A DNA stretch of 64,000 bases from Ochotona curzoniae (taxonomy: Eukaryota > Chordata > Mammalia > Lagomorpha > Ochotonidae), in NCBI RefSeq assembly GCF_017591425.1, contig NW_024465885.1, positions 40,060,501-40,124,500 of the forward strand, written 5' to 3'. Shown piece after piece: positions 37,887 through 50,365 of the stretch. A program made the translations under genes and the position numbers. The notes beneath the pieces are model-generated. The model was not told the DNA's origin and made no database searches. It saw nothing but the letters and a program-made list of their open reading frames with translations. Each line of letters opens with the position of its first letter. Position 1 is the first letter of the stretch.

Positions 37887-39690
37887 AAAAAAGAAAAGCA
37901 AAAGAAGAGAGAGAGATTGCAATTTCAAGTGGAATAGAAGAGCTTGCTGATAAGGTGACTTTTAAAGAACTAGAGAGGAGGTAGTGTAGTTTTAGCTGGT
38001 GATGTCTCACAAATTTTTTTTTTTTTTACCTAAATTATAAGTCAAAGCAGGTCTTACATGGTTGTACTAAAAATTAACTGATATGCTAGAGAAATTCTTT
38101 TCAGAAGGTTTAGTTAAATCTTATTATATAGGATGATACCTTCCAAATACAGTATCCATTATCCACTTTGCTATTTTGTTTTCCATGAATGAAAATTAAA
38201 TACTATTAAACATGTAATTTATCAGTCTCACTGGTTCCATTTCAGGTGCTCAGGTGCTCTGTGCATGTTGTACAGCTTAGACCTTCAGTATTTCATCACT
38301 ACAGAAAGCTCTACTGGACAAAACTGAATAGAATGTATAATACTGATAAATGGAGGAACTTTTTAATATGTAATTGGGCTGCCCTTAGGGCTTTGTGGTC
38401 TTAGGATTTTAGCCTGTGCTTCCAAGTTAAGGATATGTTTAAGACTCACATCAACAAAGGTATACCCAAGACTTAAGGCAGGGGTCAATTTGAACTTTTG
38501 GCTAGACCGTCTTTACTCTCTAGAGTATGTAAGAGAAAACCCTTGGTGCACTGAGAAACTATATTCTTTCAGGTGAATTTAGGCAGGAGTAGAAGTTCTA
38601 TGGGAGAGGAGCTTCTGTTCACACACATCAAGTGAAGGACCTCCAAGCGAAGCCCTCAGAGTGATGCCCATCCTGCTGTGTGAATTACATCTCACCTGCT
38701 TGGTCTCAGGGCTTTGGGACCAACCCCAGGGAACAGGCAAGTGAGAATCATGTGGGGCGAGGGGGAACTCCCACCTCGTTGCTGGCTGGATCTGTCTGAG
38801 CTGTAGAGACTTGTATGCTCCCTTCTGTGGTTTTGGGGGGGCAAGTACGAAACAATGTTGGGGTGAAGATAATATCCATTTCCAAGAATTTGGGAGCAGG
38901 GTCTGTGTGGAGCGAGAAGTGTTGTTTCCTCCTAAAAAATCCAAAGGTAGGAATCCTGGCTGAGCTGCCCTTAACAACAGGCTGAGGAGGGAGAGTGGCG
39001 GGGAAACAGGCTGCCCTGTTACTTGGGACCACTCAGATGAGTCCACATTGATGCCAATTGCAGGCCATGGAGAGTGGGAAGTTTAAAGCTGTGTGTGCTC
39101 CTCCCTTCTTCACTGGGAACAAAATCTGTATCTTACACAGTGAACGGCAAGAGTCTGGGTGGAATGACCCAGAGATCTTGAGATCAAGCAGATGTGGTGA
39201 ACACAATTCACGAAATGGGACAAGTAGGATCCCAGAAAAGGCTCACCTTGTCCAAAAGGGCAGGTGCTACTCTACTGTTGGCATTGGCTGCAGTGCAATT
39301 CCAGGGTTGACCGAGCTTCGAATGCTCTAAAGACAGGCTGCTGGATTTTATGTGAAAATATTCGGTTTTCAAAAATCGTTTTTATTTAAAACATATTGTG
39401 TTCTGTGTGTTGAATATCTATTTTCTTGTAGCTAACAACAATGACAAAATTGTGAGATCTTGCACTACTACCATCAAGTGTTTTGGGGAGGGGCATCCAA
39501 GAGAGTAAACACCAAACCGTAACTGGATCACATCATCTGAGCTTGGTCCATTGAGTACACGAAGGGCATACGTAACTAACAGGTGCAGAACTCACTTCAA
39601 GTTCGAGTGTAGAGTTAGACTGAGGCAGTTTCCTGTAGAACATGTACGTTTTCTTCCCTATGTCCATTGCCTTTTCCCCCAATCTCTTTC
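37887..39690. other. Intergenic, no recognised gene
   Basis: 1.8 kb. A 155-codon minus-strand frame at 38579-39046 shows no family signature. No interspersed repeat was named. Confidence 0.45.
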
Positions 39691-39699
39691 ATGAAGCTG

Positions 39700-40365
39700 T
39701 TTTCTTAAATACATTTTATAATGACCCCATCCTATTTTTTTTCTTAGATCTCTACCTTCTAGCACAGAATTTAGGTGCCACTTCTCTCATTCATCGGTAG
39801 GATTGATAACCCCTCCATTTAAATCTGGATAAGCTTGTGACTAACTGAATCTGATTTGGCTGAGTATGCCATCATGGAAGAGATGCATTGTGACTTCTGA
39901 GGCCAGATCACAAAAAAAAAAAAAAAAACAGTGCCTCTTTCACCTCTCCCCACTCCCAAAATACTTTACCCTACGTATCGGAGTCATCTTGAAAAGCCCC
40001 ACTACCCTGAATCGATTCTGTTCTAAGAGAGCCTGAGTCACATGGACAGGCCACGGGTAGACTCTCCCATTGTCTTTCCCAGTATCCGCATATTTCAGCT
40101 CTCCAGTCATCCCAGCTAGGTGCATGATATGTGTATTTTCTTATAAAATGGAGAAGAGACAATAGAACTCTTTCTGTTTCTGCTACATATTGAGAAGGCA
40201 ACCATCCACAATCCAGGAAGAGACCCCATTAGGACCTGAATGTGCTGGCTTCCTGGTCTTAAGCCACCCAGATCCTAGAACTGAGAGAAATGAATGCTTA
40301 TTTTTCAAACCACCCAAGTCTCTGGAATTGTGTTGGAGCAGCCTGAGCTAAGACATCCTGCTAAT
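39700..40365 (+). mobile_element. MaLR (MLT1-type) LTR remnant
   Basis: The 3' part reads CAGGAAGAGACCCCATTAGGACCTGAATGTGCTGGC, TTCCTGGTCTTAAGCCACCCAGATCCTAGAACTGAGAG and ACCACCCAAGTCTCTGGAATTGTGTTGGAGCAGCCTGAGCTAAGACA. That is the order of motifs at the end of ERVL-MaLR LTRs. The 5' part (about 39700-40190) is looser and may be a second LTR; a 17-bp A run interrupts it. Confidence 0.6.
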
Positions 40366-40580
40366 TACGTTTCCTATTACTCCGCTTGTGTCTCATTTCT
40401 TTTCAGGCGAAGTCCCCCTTTCTATTCCATCAAGTAAAAGTCCTCCTGCTTTTATGCAACACTTGAAAAGGAAATGGCCAAAAATTGATTTTGGAAACCT
40501 TAGCTGACTATCCACTTCAAGCTGACAGAGGTGATTGAAAAGAGTGCAAAAAGGGTGTTGGAGACAAGATAATTTCTTTT

Positions 40581-40913
40581 TTTTAAAAAAAGATTTATTT
40601 TTATTATTTTTTTTATTGGAAAGGCAGATATACAGAGAGGAGAGACAGAGAGGAAAAGCTTCCGTCCGATGATCACTTCCCAAGTGAGCGCAACGGCCGA
40701 TGCTATGCCGATCCAAAGCCAGGAGCCTCTTCCAGGTCTCCTACGCGGGTGCAGGGTCCCAAAGCTTTGGGCTGTCCTCGACTGCTTTCCTGGGCCACAG
40801 GCAGGGAGCTGGATGGGAAGTGAGGCTACCGGGATTAGAACCGGCGCCCATATGGGATCCCGGGCGTGCGAGGCGAGGACCTTTAACCACTGCGCCACTG
40901 CGCTGGGCCCAAT
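40581..40913 (-). mobile_element. Young lagomorph SINE, antisense, with 14-bp target duplication
   Basis: It has the pika-like GCGCAACGGCC and CCACTGCGCCACTGCGCTGGGCCC head complement. AGATAATTTCTTTT flanks it at 40567-40580 and 40914-40927. Very similar to the copies at 12516 and 48976. Confidence 0.95.
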
Positions 40914-41034
40914 AGATAATTTCTTTTGAAAAAGCTGTGGTAGTAGCTGGGCTCTGTCACATTGTAGCAACAAAGGCTAGGAGACACCTATTAAGCAAGC
41001 ATTGGCAGGAGTCATCTAGGGGCACCCTATTATA

Positions 41035-41060
41035 AAAACAAAACAAAACAAAACACAGTT
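41035..41060. repeat. (AAAAC)n short repeat
   Basis: Four to five AAAAC units. Confidence 0.8.
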
Positions 41061-41084
41061 CATTTATCAAAAGAAAAAAGAGAA

Positions 41085-41365
41085 ATAAATAAAGGGCAAG
41101 GAAGGGGACCAGAGCTGCAACAAGGGGGGTTAGGCTGCCACCTTCACGGCCAGTGTCCTGTGTGAGTGCAGGTTCAGGTCCTGGTTCCTTGTTTTTTTTG
41201 TTTGTTTGTTTGTTTTCGGTCTGGCTCGCTGCTGGTGTACCTGGGAGAACAGGAAGGGATGGTCTGAGTGTTTGCACCTCTGTACTCTTGTGGGAGACCC
41301 CGAGAGGGCTCCTGGCTTCTACTTGTTGGGGCCATTTGGGGAGTGGAAAGAGTGTTCTGGACCTG
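41085..41365 (+). mobile_element. C-type SINE, sense, diverged, with (TTTG)n insertion
   Basis: It retains GGTTAGGCTGCCACC, GTGAGTGCAGGTTCAGGTCCTGG, GTGGGAGACCCCGAGAGGGCTCCTGGC and GGGGCCATTTGGGGAGTGG. A TTTG-type expansion sits inside at 41191-41215. Confidence 0.65.
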
Positions 41366-42599
41366 GGCTATTGTATATGTAGAAGCAGAGAGATGGGAAA
41401 GACCATAGGTTACGTGTAGAGCTGAAGAAGGTTTATTAAAATTAAGTGCTGTATGTGTATGGTTGGTGATGATGGTAGCTCCATGTTGGAGGAGAGGGAT
41501 GTGAAGAAGAGTACAGACCTTATTAGATATGTTATAGAGTTCGAAATTTATCTTAAGGACAAAGGAAAATTTTTGAAAGAGTGATATGATCAGCTTTATT
41601 TCAGAAAGTTTGCTTGGACTGCAATGAGCAGTATAGATTACAGAGTGAAAGAGTGAAATTGGGAGAATCATAGTGAATATGGCTGTAGCCAGGCAAGAAC
41701 TTATGGTCAGATGACCTCAGAAAATGCTTGTGGGTAAGCAGAAACAGTGGCCTGATTCATGAGACATGTTGGAAGTGACTGATTTGGGACAGAAAAGCTG
41801 GTTATGGTGATGTCAGATTCAGTTAATTCTCTGGTTTGTTCTTTTACTCACTGTTCAGCGTCTTACTGCTTAAAGCAGGTTAGAGGAGGCAGAGGCTGAA
41901 TTGGGTGTCAAGTGTGCAGCATGGGACGCAAGATGAGCCACACTTACGGGTGTATGTTTTCGGTCATTGTTGTGCAAGATTTATGCTCAGGAGGAAGGTT
42001 TGGGCGAAAGATTTCTGCGCATGCTAAGTGGTCTACTGTAGAAGAACTTGCCTAAAAAAGACTAGATATGATAACCAGTGTAGATAGCCCAGGACCGAAT
42101 CCAAGCAAATAATCATGATTAGGAGAGAAAAACTCACCAAAAAGGAAAGGAACACGAAAGAGGTGAAGCCAACAGGAAAGACTCAGGTGTGCTTGTATGA
42201 GAGAATGATCCTAAATGAGGACTGAATTTCTCCACTGGTGACGAGGGGACTAAAGGAGTTGAAAAATGGGATGTGGAAGAGCAAAAATTGTGTATTAGAA
42301 ACACTGAAAGTGCCATGGCCAGCAAACTTGTAGAATGCCTTCAAACACATAGCCAAGGAAACGAAAATGAAACTAAAATTTCATAGGAAAAAAAAAAACA
42401 ACAGGTGAGGGAAAAAAGATACCCTAACAGTTGAGTGATCAGTTGGTGCAAATTTTGTGGTGCTGGGTTGACAACCTCTAAGCGTTGTTATTCACAGTGT
42501 TGTTCAAGACCTTATGGTCCAGTTGAAGGACTGTGATTTAATAGTAATATCATGTGAGGAGTTCAAAGGGCTTGGCTTTGTGTTCACATGAACACAACT
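41366..42599. other. Intergenic, includes an ancient unassigned repeat-like stretch
   Basis: Around 41520-41830, the phrases AAATTTATCTTAAGGACAAAGG, GAGTGATATGATCAGCTTTATTTCAGAAAG and TTGGGACAGAAAAGCTGG resemble a common ancient mammalian repeat whose name I cannot recall with certainty. The rest is unassigned. Confidence 0.35.
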
Positions 42600-43060
42600 T
42601 TGTATGTGTTGTGGAGGGTTTATTTTTTTCTTATAATGAGAAAACACGTATAACCTAAAATTCACCACTTCAGCATTTTTACATGTGCAATTCAGTGGCA
42701 TTAGATATCTTTATAAAGTTATTCAATGATTACCCCTATCCACTTCTAGAACGTTTTCATCCTCCGAACTGAAGCTTTGTGTCCATTAAACAGTGTCTCC
42801 TTTTCTTCTCTCTCTAACTTCTGGTAACCGCAGTTATACCTTCAATCTGTGTAAATTTGAATGACCATGGTGCCTTATTTAAATGAGACCATACAGTGTT
42901 TGTTTTTTTGTTTCTATTCTATTTCACTTAGTCTCTTATTTTTAAGGCTCATTCATGTTGTAGCATGTACCAAAGCTTCACTCATTTTTAAAGTTGCGTA
43001 ATATTTCATTGCATATATGTCACAATGTGTTTATCCTGTCATCTGCCTCAGTGGGTTTTA
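42600..43060 (-). mobile_element. Old L1M 3' UTR, antisense
   Basis: It follows the L1M antisense order: CGTATAACCTAAAATTCACCACTTC, CAATTCAGTGGCATTAGATATC, TCTAGAACGTTTTCATCCTCC, TTAAATGAGACCATACAGTGTTTG and GGCTCATTCATGTTGTAGCATGTACC. Confidence 0.88.
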
Positions 43061-43639
43061 AAATAATTGTGGCTCTGATATTAATTACCTCAAACATATA
43101 GGATATTGTGGTAATTGTCGCCAGTGGAGAATAATCATAAATAATGTGTCTTCAATTTGGAAAGTATAAATAAAACACAAAGAATTAGATTAGATTGGAT
43201 GCAGGATAAATTTAAGTAGCGTGTCGAGTGGGATACCAAAGGAGTAGATGTATTATGTCTTTAATTGACAAAAATTAAATATTTTATGGTGTACTATATG
43301 TTTTGAAATAGATATAAATTATAAAGAGGTTAAATCAAGATAAGTAAGAAATGCATTAGTTGAAATGCTTATTATTTTGTGGTGAGAACATTTCACATCT
43401 ATTCTCTTTGAAATTATCATGCATACAGTATCATGACCATTAATGTGGTCATCTTATGTACAGTAGACTTGGCTGTATTTTCAAAAAAAATTTTAATGAC
43501 ACTTAAAAATGACACATATTTTGGGGGTACCTTGAGCTACTCTGTTGCATTTGTATGTCTTCTAATGTCCAAATCAGAGTGAAATTGTCTATATCATCAA
43601 ACATTTTCCATCCCTTTAGAGTGAAAACATTAAGCATCC
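43061..43639. other. Intergenic AT-rich sequence, unassigned
   Basis: AT-rich stretch between two antisense L1 segments. It may be decayed L1 or later insertion; no motif is clear. Confidence 0.35.
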
Positions 43640-45420
43640 TTCTAGGTTTTTTTTGTTGTTGTTGTTGCTAAAAGATTTACAGCGCATTACTGTTGAAAAT
43701 CACCTTATTGTGTATATATGATCTTGTTACAATGCTTCTTAGTCTTATCTAATGGAGTAACTGTTAATCAAGCTTTCCTTATTTTTCCCTCCCCTTTACT
43801 CTCCCTAATATCTCAACTTTACTAAGATCAACTTTTTTAGATGCCACATATAAGAAATCACAAGGTACTCGTCTTTGTGTGCCTGGTGTATTTCAATAAA
43901 GAGAAAAAGGAGAAATGTAATGGTCTCCAGTTATCCACGTTGTTCCAAGTACAGGGTTTCATCCTTCTTATGACTGAACCGTGTTCCATTGTGTATGCAA
44001 GCCATCCATTCTGTATCTGTTCATCAGCTGATGAACAATTAGGTTATTCCCATTTCATGGTTATTGTGGGTAGTGCTCAAGTATGTGGAGTGCAGGAGTC
44101 CCTTTGGTAGATTTATTTCATTTCTCTTTGATATATGCCCTCTACCATGGTTGCTGAATTCCATGGTGGCTCTACTTTTAGTTTTTTTGAGGAACCACTG
44201 TACTGTTTGCCGCAAGGGATATACTAAATTTGTCTTTGTGCCAACATGGTGCAAGTATTTCCTTTTGTTCACATCCTTGTCAGCACTTGTTATCTTTTGG
44301 GTTTTTTAAACAATAGCTAATTAACTGGAATGAGGTGATGTTTTATTGTGCTTTTGATTTGCATTTTTCAGATGATTAGCAATGTTGAGTGGTTTTTTTT
44401 CCCATTTTTTAGTCATTTTTTACTTCTCTTTGAAAAATAATTTAGAGCTATGGCCCATGTTATAATTTTATGCTATTGCATTGTTTGAGTTCTTCAAATA
44501 TTCTGGTTAGTTGCCTTTTGCTTGATGTATGCTTGCAAATATTTTCTTCCATTCTGTAGGTTGTTTTTTCAGTTGATTGTTTCCTTTGCTGTGCAAAAGC
44601 TTGTTAGTTTGATGATATCCGGTTTATCTGTTTTTCTTCTATTCTCTGTGCGTTTGAAATCTGGTCCCCTGTGCCACCCCCCACTTGCCACCCCTCCAAA
44701 AAGGAAAAAAAAATCCACTTGCCTATTGTAAGTTCTTGAAGTGTTTCCCCCTTATTTTCGTATAGTCATTTTCTATCATTTGGGTCTCTATTTAGAGTTT
44801 ACTTTTGTACAAGGTGAGAGATGGAGGGTCTCATTTCCTTCTTCTGCATACAAATCTCCAAGTTTCCCGGGACCATTGACTGAAGAAAGCTGTACTTTCA
44901 GCCCGGTATGTGCTTAGCACCTTGTTAGAGACCAGTTGGCTGTAATGTGCTGGTTTCCGTTGGGCCCTTAATCCTGCTCCGTTGGTTTGTGTATCTCTAT
45001 TTATGCCAGTTGTCATGCTGTGTTTGTAGTCATTTTAAAGTCCAGGAGCATAATGCTTCCAGGCTTTTTGCTTTTTCTTCAAGATTGCTTTGTCTATTCA
45101 GGATCTCTTAGGATTTCATACAAATTTTGAAATTTCTTTCCTAGTCCTGTGAAAATGTCATTAATATTTTGAGAGGCATTACACTAAATCTGAAAATTAT
45201 TTGGGAGGGCTTGGACATTTTTTTATATCAGTTCTTTGATAATTTTCTATGTCCCTGATATTATTTATTTGAATCTTTTCTTCCTCCCCCTTTCTTAGTT
45301 TAGCTGACGGTTTTGTCCCATTTTTTTAAGAAAAAAATTTTTGCACAGAACAATCTATTCATCTCATACATGTGGAACATTTTCTTGGTTTGATCATTTG
45401 TTTCCTTGTAGTAATTTTGG
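43640..45420 (-). mobile_element. Old L1 3' UTR and ORF2 region, antisense
   Basis: Long antisense L1 with ATATAAGAAATCACAAGGTACTCG, TGACTGAACCGTGTTCCATTGTGTATGC, TTTTTTTGAGGAACCACTGTACTGTTTGCC, CACATCCTTGTCAGCACTTGTTATC, AGTTGATTGTTTCCTTTGCTGTGCAAAAGC and TCTTGAAGTGTTTCCCCCTTATTTTCG. All frames are broken. Confidence 0.9.
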
Positions 45421-46330
45421 ATTTGATTTCTTCTTGTTTTTTTGTTTCCTTGAAGTGCAGTATCAGGTGCTTTATTGTTTAAGAAAAGTCATTCTGCTTT
45501 TCTTAAAGTAAAATACATTTTCTTAAAGTAAAAGAGTCGAAAAATGACAGGGAAAGAGGGTAAAGAGCCAGCCAGGTGTGTCTTCTCTCTGCAAGCTTTG
45601 AGAAATCTCTCTTTAACTTTGGGGAAATTGATTGTGGCTTGGAGTAAACCTGCTTAAGATGATTCTGACTGATCTGCAACCTGCTCTAAGCTGGGCAAAA
45701 GTTGTGTCGTTATCTCTATAAATATGCTTTTTTTTTTTTTGCCACTTTGGTCTTCTCAAGTCCTTGCTGAGCTTTGGTAGCTCAGATACTTGTTCTCTCA
45801 GGTTGTGCTCACATTCCTATAAGCTTTCTCCATTCCTCTTGACTGTGTATTTTCAAATACCTATCCTTGAGCTCATTAATTCTTTTTTTTCCATGTGATA
45901 TCTCCTTTTGCTGATGCCTTATAGCTCATTGTAAATTTTATTTGGTGTACTCTTCAGCTGAAGGATTTCTTTTAGGTTTAAAAGTACTTTAGTTTCTATT
46001 AAGTCTGTTAAATCATTGAACCATTTTTCTGTGTCCTCTTAAAGTTTCCTGAGTTTTATGTACACTTTTATTTTTAATTTTTTTATTCAAGGATTTTCTT
46101 GATTTCACCTGCTAGTTGGTTTCTAGAATTTCATATCCAAAAATGAAGTTGTGATTCCCTGAAAGTTCTGGATGATTGTGGTGTACAATGTAATCAGTGA
46201 ATTGAAGGTTTATTAACTTTCCAAAACTTCGTAATCTGGCTTTATGGCTGTCTTTCCAGAAACTGTAAGCAGCTGCTTTTATTTTCTCTGAGAACACCTC
46301 TGCTATTTCAACGCTGGATGGAGCACAAAG
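45421..46330 (-). mobile_element. Probable further old LINE (L1/HAL1-like) sequence, antisense
   Basis: T-rich phrases such as TTTTCAAATACCTATCCTTGAGCTCATTAATTC and GTTAAATCATTGAACCATTTTTCTGTG resemble complements of the ORF1-side of old L1 or HAL1 elements. The assignment is weak. Confidence 0.35.
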
Positions 46331-47932
46331 TTGAGATTTACGAAGTCTGCTGTTGACGTGTGATCATCATTTCAGCACTAGAGGGTGCTCCAACCCCAGT
46401 TTTCTCCCTGTAGTTGGCGTATCTTTCAGCTTGAATTGGGGAAGTGTCTGGAAAAGCAGTCAGTCTTTGCAAGCTTCTACTTAGTTCCGTGGCCTCTCTT
46501 TCTACAGTCCTTGGTCACACGCAGAGTCCATAGTCTGTCAATCCAGGTACAGCACTGGGATAGAACCAAGGCCCCACACTGCTACGAGCTGTCATCCAGG
46601 ACAGGCGATGTGGACTGGGAACATACGTCCGAGCGTGGGGCCATGGATCTCCACAGGTACTGGCTTGGGAAAAAGGACCCTTGGGACAATTCTGAACTCA
46701 CTTTCTCAAAACTACCATCTTACAATGAAAGTCTTGCCACTTGCTGTGTGCCTCGGCTTGGAGGTGCTCCTTGGGGCCCCTAACCTAGCTGATGGTGAGC
46801 TAGGTTAGGCCTTCCCAGGCACAGGGATGCCTTAGTCTCAAGCGGGCATGCAAGGCTCACACATGGTAGGTGGTGACACAGGTTGAAACACATCTAAGCC
46901 ACCAGGCAACAGGTCTTTCTCTGATGCTGCTTCAGGTTGGAGGCTCCATCTGTGAACACTAACCTAAGAGTGGTTCATCTGGTGTTGGGTCTCACCGTGA
47001 GAGCCTGGCCCTGAGTTCCACATCAGACTTGGCATCACTGTCCTTCCATTCTCCTAGGCGGTTGGAATCGTGCCCTGCTGTCTTCTAGAGATTGAGAAAG
47101 TATGGTGCAGGCGATAGTTCGACCTTCTGGTCACAAAGGGTGAAAGAACTCAGTTTGCAATGACTGGACTAGAGGCTGAGGCGTTTTATCACACTGCCCT
47201 AATACAGGGTTTCAGGCCTAATGTGTGCACTTAATCACCTGTCTCTCTCTGCACTAGGAGGTGAAGAAGCTGTCTCTGCACCGAGCTACTTGGAGTTCAG
47301 AGAGGAATGTCATAGGCAACTCTTTCTTTCCCCCTTTCTTCAATGCATCTCAGTATTGGACTAAAACCAGGCACGAGAGGCTCTTATCTGGCTTTTCTAG
47401 CTCTTGCGAAGGTGATTTGAGGGTGAGAATAGTGCTTCAAATTGGTGTCTCCATGGGGAGATGATTGCTGGAGTGTCTTTTTAGTAGCCATCTGATTCTG
47501 CTCTCCTTGCTGTGTATTTTTGTGCATTAGCTCATGCACTCTTTAAAAGGAAAAGGATGCATGTCCACTTTTAGGAGCCACAAGAAGTCTCTGCAAGACC
47601 TGTAGGCTTCTCCATCTCCATGGAAACACTTCCTTAACATGAAATAGTAGTGTTGGATGAAGGAAAACTGCAGAAAGATTCCAGGCAATTACCATGATGT
47701 ACATAGGTGTGGGTTATTTCTGGGAAGTCAGGGAGGGTGGATGCGTTTTCAGGGAACTGATGGAATGCCCAGCAATTGCATGATCGTAGGAAAATGCAGC
47801 CGAAATGAGGAAAATAATTGGTCTGGGACAGCTAAAATTTCTAGAAACTTCCCTCTCTTGGAGATAAATAAGCTGGATAATTGTGAGCCTAAATTTCAGA
47901 AAAATGTTTTGGAGAAAAACCATATGGGAGGT
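46331..47932. other. Intergenic, no recognised gene or repeat
   Basis: 1.6 kb of fairly balanced composition. A 132-codon frame (46385-46783) has no family signature and no splice or promoter context. Confidence 0.45.

Positions 47933-47963
<31 letters not shown>
47933..47963. repeat. (GT)n microsatellite
   Basis: Uninterrupted run of about 15 GT units. Confidence 0.95.
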
Positions 47964-47965
<2 letters not shown>

Positions 47966-48467
47966 TGACTTCCTTTTAAGATTCAGAGTTTCTCTTTTTC
48001 CCAGAACTCTAACATATCTACAAACTTTGCAGATTCTGCAGTCCTTTTATTTAAAGGAATCATCATGTTTGTTATGGTCTATTAAAGCACACAGTAGATT
48101 CTTTGTGAGCAATCTGTGTCTTTTTATGAAGCACTGTGAGATAAATTGCTTTTCAGTACTGGGATAGACTTTATAAATAGAAAGATGAACAAATGCAACA
48201 ATGTGTAACAATAACCTCAGGATAATTGTGGTTCCTTCTTTGCTTTTTTTTTTTTTTTTGCTTAGAAGCCAGGTGAGGTAGGTAAGCAGCCAAGTCTCTC
48301 TTGAGCTGGCGATCACACGGGCCATGTGATTTTATCATCTCCTTGTTGATTGGAAAGCCCCTTTTACTGGGATGTTTGCTTTGTCCTAACTCAAGGAGGG
48401 ACAGCACGAACACGTTGAACTCCAGCTGCGTAAAGCATGGGGGCTATATGAACACTACCCCTATGGT

Positions 48468-48493
48468 CACCACCACCACCACCACCACCACCA

Positions 48494-48525
<32 letters not shown>
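48468..48525. repeat. Compound (CAC)n(CA)n microsatellite
   Basis: About ten CAC units run directly into about fourteen CA units, then the head side of an antisense SINE begins. Confidence 0.95.
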
Positions 48526-48526
<1 letters not shown>

Positions 48527-48527
<1 letters not shown>

Positions 48528-48757
48528 AGCTAGATGCCTGCAAAGGCTGGAGCTAGGCCAGATCAAAGCCAGGAGTAAGGAAATTCATCTGGACCACCCA
48601 TATGAGTGCAGAGCCCAAGAGTTTGGGCCCTCTGCAGCTTTCTCAGGCACACTAGCAGGGAACTGGCTCAGAAATGGAGCAGCAGAGACTCAAGGGGTTG
48701 TCACACAGGATGCTGGGATCAGAGGCAGCAGCTTACAAAGCTGAGCCACAGTGTATA
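48527..48757 (-). mobile_element. Lagomorph SINE, antisense, diverged
   Basis: It contains GGCCAGATCAAAGCCAGGAG, CCACCCATATGAGTGCAGAGCCCAAG, ACACTAGCAGGGAACTGG and AAGCTGAGCCACAGTGT. Confidence 0.78.
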
Positions 48758-48975
48758 CTCACTGTTAATAAAGGAAAACAAGAATTTAGGAAGAGGAGAA
48801 TTTGCATTAATTTATTTTTGTGATGAATGATGCCATACCGATAGCAATGGGGGAAAATTCATTTGTCTTCCTCATTAAAAGCAAAATAACAAAAAGTCAC
48901 ATCATAGAAGGATAAAAGAAAATTTTAAACCTTCGAATGTACTAGTATTTTTTTAGATGTAAAAATAATGGTATT

Positions 48976-49302
48976 GGGGCCCGGCGCGGTGACGCAAGTG
49001 GTTAAGTCCTCGCCTTGCAAGCCCGGGATCCCATATGGGCGCCGGTTCTATCCCGGCAGCCCCGCTTCCCTTCCAGCTCCCTGCCTGTGGCCTAGGAAAG
49101 CAGTCGAGGACGGCCCAAAGCTTTGGGAACCTGCACCCACGTGGGAGACCCAGAAGAGGCTCCTGGCTTTGGATCGGCATAGCATCGGCCATTGCGCTCA
49201 CTTGGGGAGTGAATCATCGGACGGAAGATCTTCCTCTCTGTCTCTCCTCTCTGTATATCCGCCTTTCCAATAAAAAAATAATAAAAATAAATCTTTAAAA
49301 AC
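48976..49302 (+). mobile_element. Young full-length lagomorph SINE, sense, with 11-bp target duplication
   Basis: It starts GGGGCCCGGCGCGGTGACGCAAGTGG, retains box A-like and box B-like (GGTTCTATCCCGG) sequence, and ends CTTTCCAATAAAAAAATAATAAAAATAAATC. ATAATGGTATT lies at 48965-48975 and 49303-49313. Nearly identical to the copy at 12516. Confidence 0.95.
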
Positions 49303-49607
49303 ATAATGGTATTAAAATTATAGAACATATAGGTTTTGGTAGATAAAATGAAAACTTACGCATGTTTAAAAAGGAGAGATTAAAAAAACTCAAAAGTGTG
49401 TAACCTGCGTGAGAGTTGCTGCAGTGGCACCTGGGAAACGCACTGGTTTGTATACAGAACTTTCTTCCCCCGAACTTGATTCTGTGTTACTATTTCAATT
49501 TTTTTCTCCTTGAATTTTGTAAACCTACAGTTCAAGAAATTGCTGTACATATATGTAAGGGCTCTTTGCTAGGGTCATGAGAAAATGGAATTAAACAATG
49601 TTAATAT

Positions 49608-49750
49608 CTTTTTAAAATTTTTATTTCTGTTTGCAAGGCTGAGTTACATGCATAGAAGCAGGAGGTGGAGGAGGAGGGAGGAAGGGAGGGAGAGAGAAAG
49701 AAAAAGAGAGAGATCCTCTATTTGCTGGTTCACTCCCCAATGGTTCCTCT
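49608..49750 (-). mobile_element. Partial SINE, antisense, with purine tract
   Basis: It runs from the tail (TTTTTAAAATTTTTATTTCTG) through GGAGGAGGGAGGAAGGGAGGGAGAGAG and GATCCTCTATTTGCTGGTTCACTCCCCAATGG, then loses similarity. Confidence 0.7.
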
Positions 49751-50063
49751 TAGTAGACCTGGGGTGATCAGTATAATCCTTGCTTTCCCAGCACCTGGTA
49801 GATCCTTCAGAGTGGACAGTGTCACCTGACATGCATCCCTTCCTGCCTCCTCTTTAATACGATTTTAGGATGGGATGGCTGGCATGGGAAGATGGTTTGA
49901 TGTTCTGTACTACACTCAGAGAAGTGACCGGTGGCGGAGATGGGAGAGGGTGGCTTGCAGCCCTGGGCTCTTGTCAGTTCCTCTGCTTTCCTTTATAACA
50001 AAAGTGCTTTGGATGATGCCAATTAAGGTGTCCCTTGACGTCAAGCTGTGTAACAGTCACCCA
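49751..50063. other. Intergenic, no recognised feature
   Basis: About 310 bp between two SINEs with nothing I can name; it may include the decayed head of the partial SINE upstream. Confidence 0.35.
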
Positions 50064-50365
50064 GGGGCCAGCATTGCAGCATAGTGGGTAAAGCTGCCAC
50101 CTTGTGAAAGTTTCACCTGCTTGACTTTTTATCCAGCTATTGCTAATGTGCTTTGAAAAGCAGTGCCAAATGGCCCCAGTACTGGGATCCCTGAACTCAT
50201 GTGGGAGACCCAGATGAAGCTTCTGGCTCCTGACCTATGCTTGGCTGAGCCCTGGTCATTCCAACCACTTGAAGAGTGAACCAGCAGATGGAAGATCTTC
50301 TTTCCTTCCTCTTAACTCTGACTTGCAAGTAAATAAATGAATAAACAAATGAATCTTTACAAAAG
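50064..50365 (+). mobile_element. Lagomorph C-type SINE, sense, older subfamily
   Basis: From CAGGGGCCAGCATTGCAGCATAGTGGGTAAAGCTGCCACC to GCAAGTAAATAAATGAATAAACAAATGAATC, with ATGTGGGAGACCCAGATGAAGC and AACCAGCAGATGGAAGATC. Confidence 0.9.

Noticed and set aside
38579..39046. 155-codon minus-strand frame as a possible gene
   Set aside because: No domain, no promoter or splice context, and an overlapping frame on the same strand; length is within chance for this composition.
40500..40973. 157-codon minus-strand frame
   Set aside because: Most of it is the young SINE at 40581-40913 plus flanks.
46385..46783. 132-codon plus-strand frame as a possible gene
   Set aside because: No family signature or transcript features; starts and ends in unstructured intergenic DNA.
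48468..48525. Short direct repeats as a CRISPR-like array
   Set aside because: It is a compound microsatellite without spacers, in a mammalian genome.
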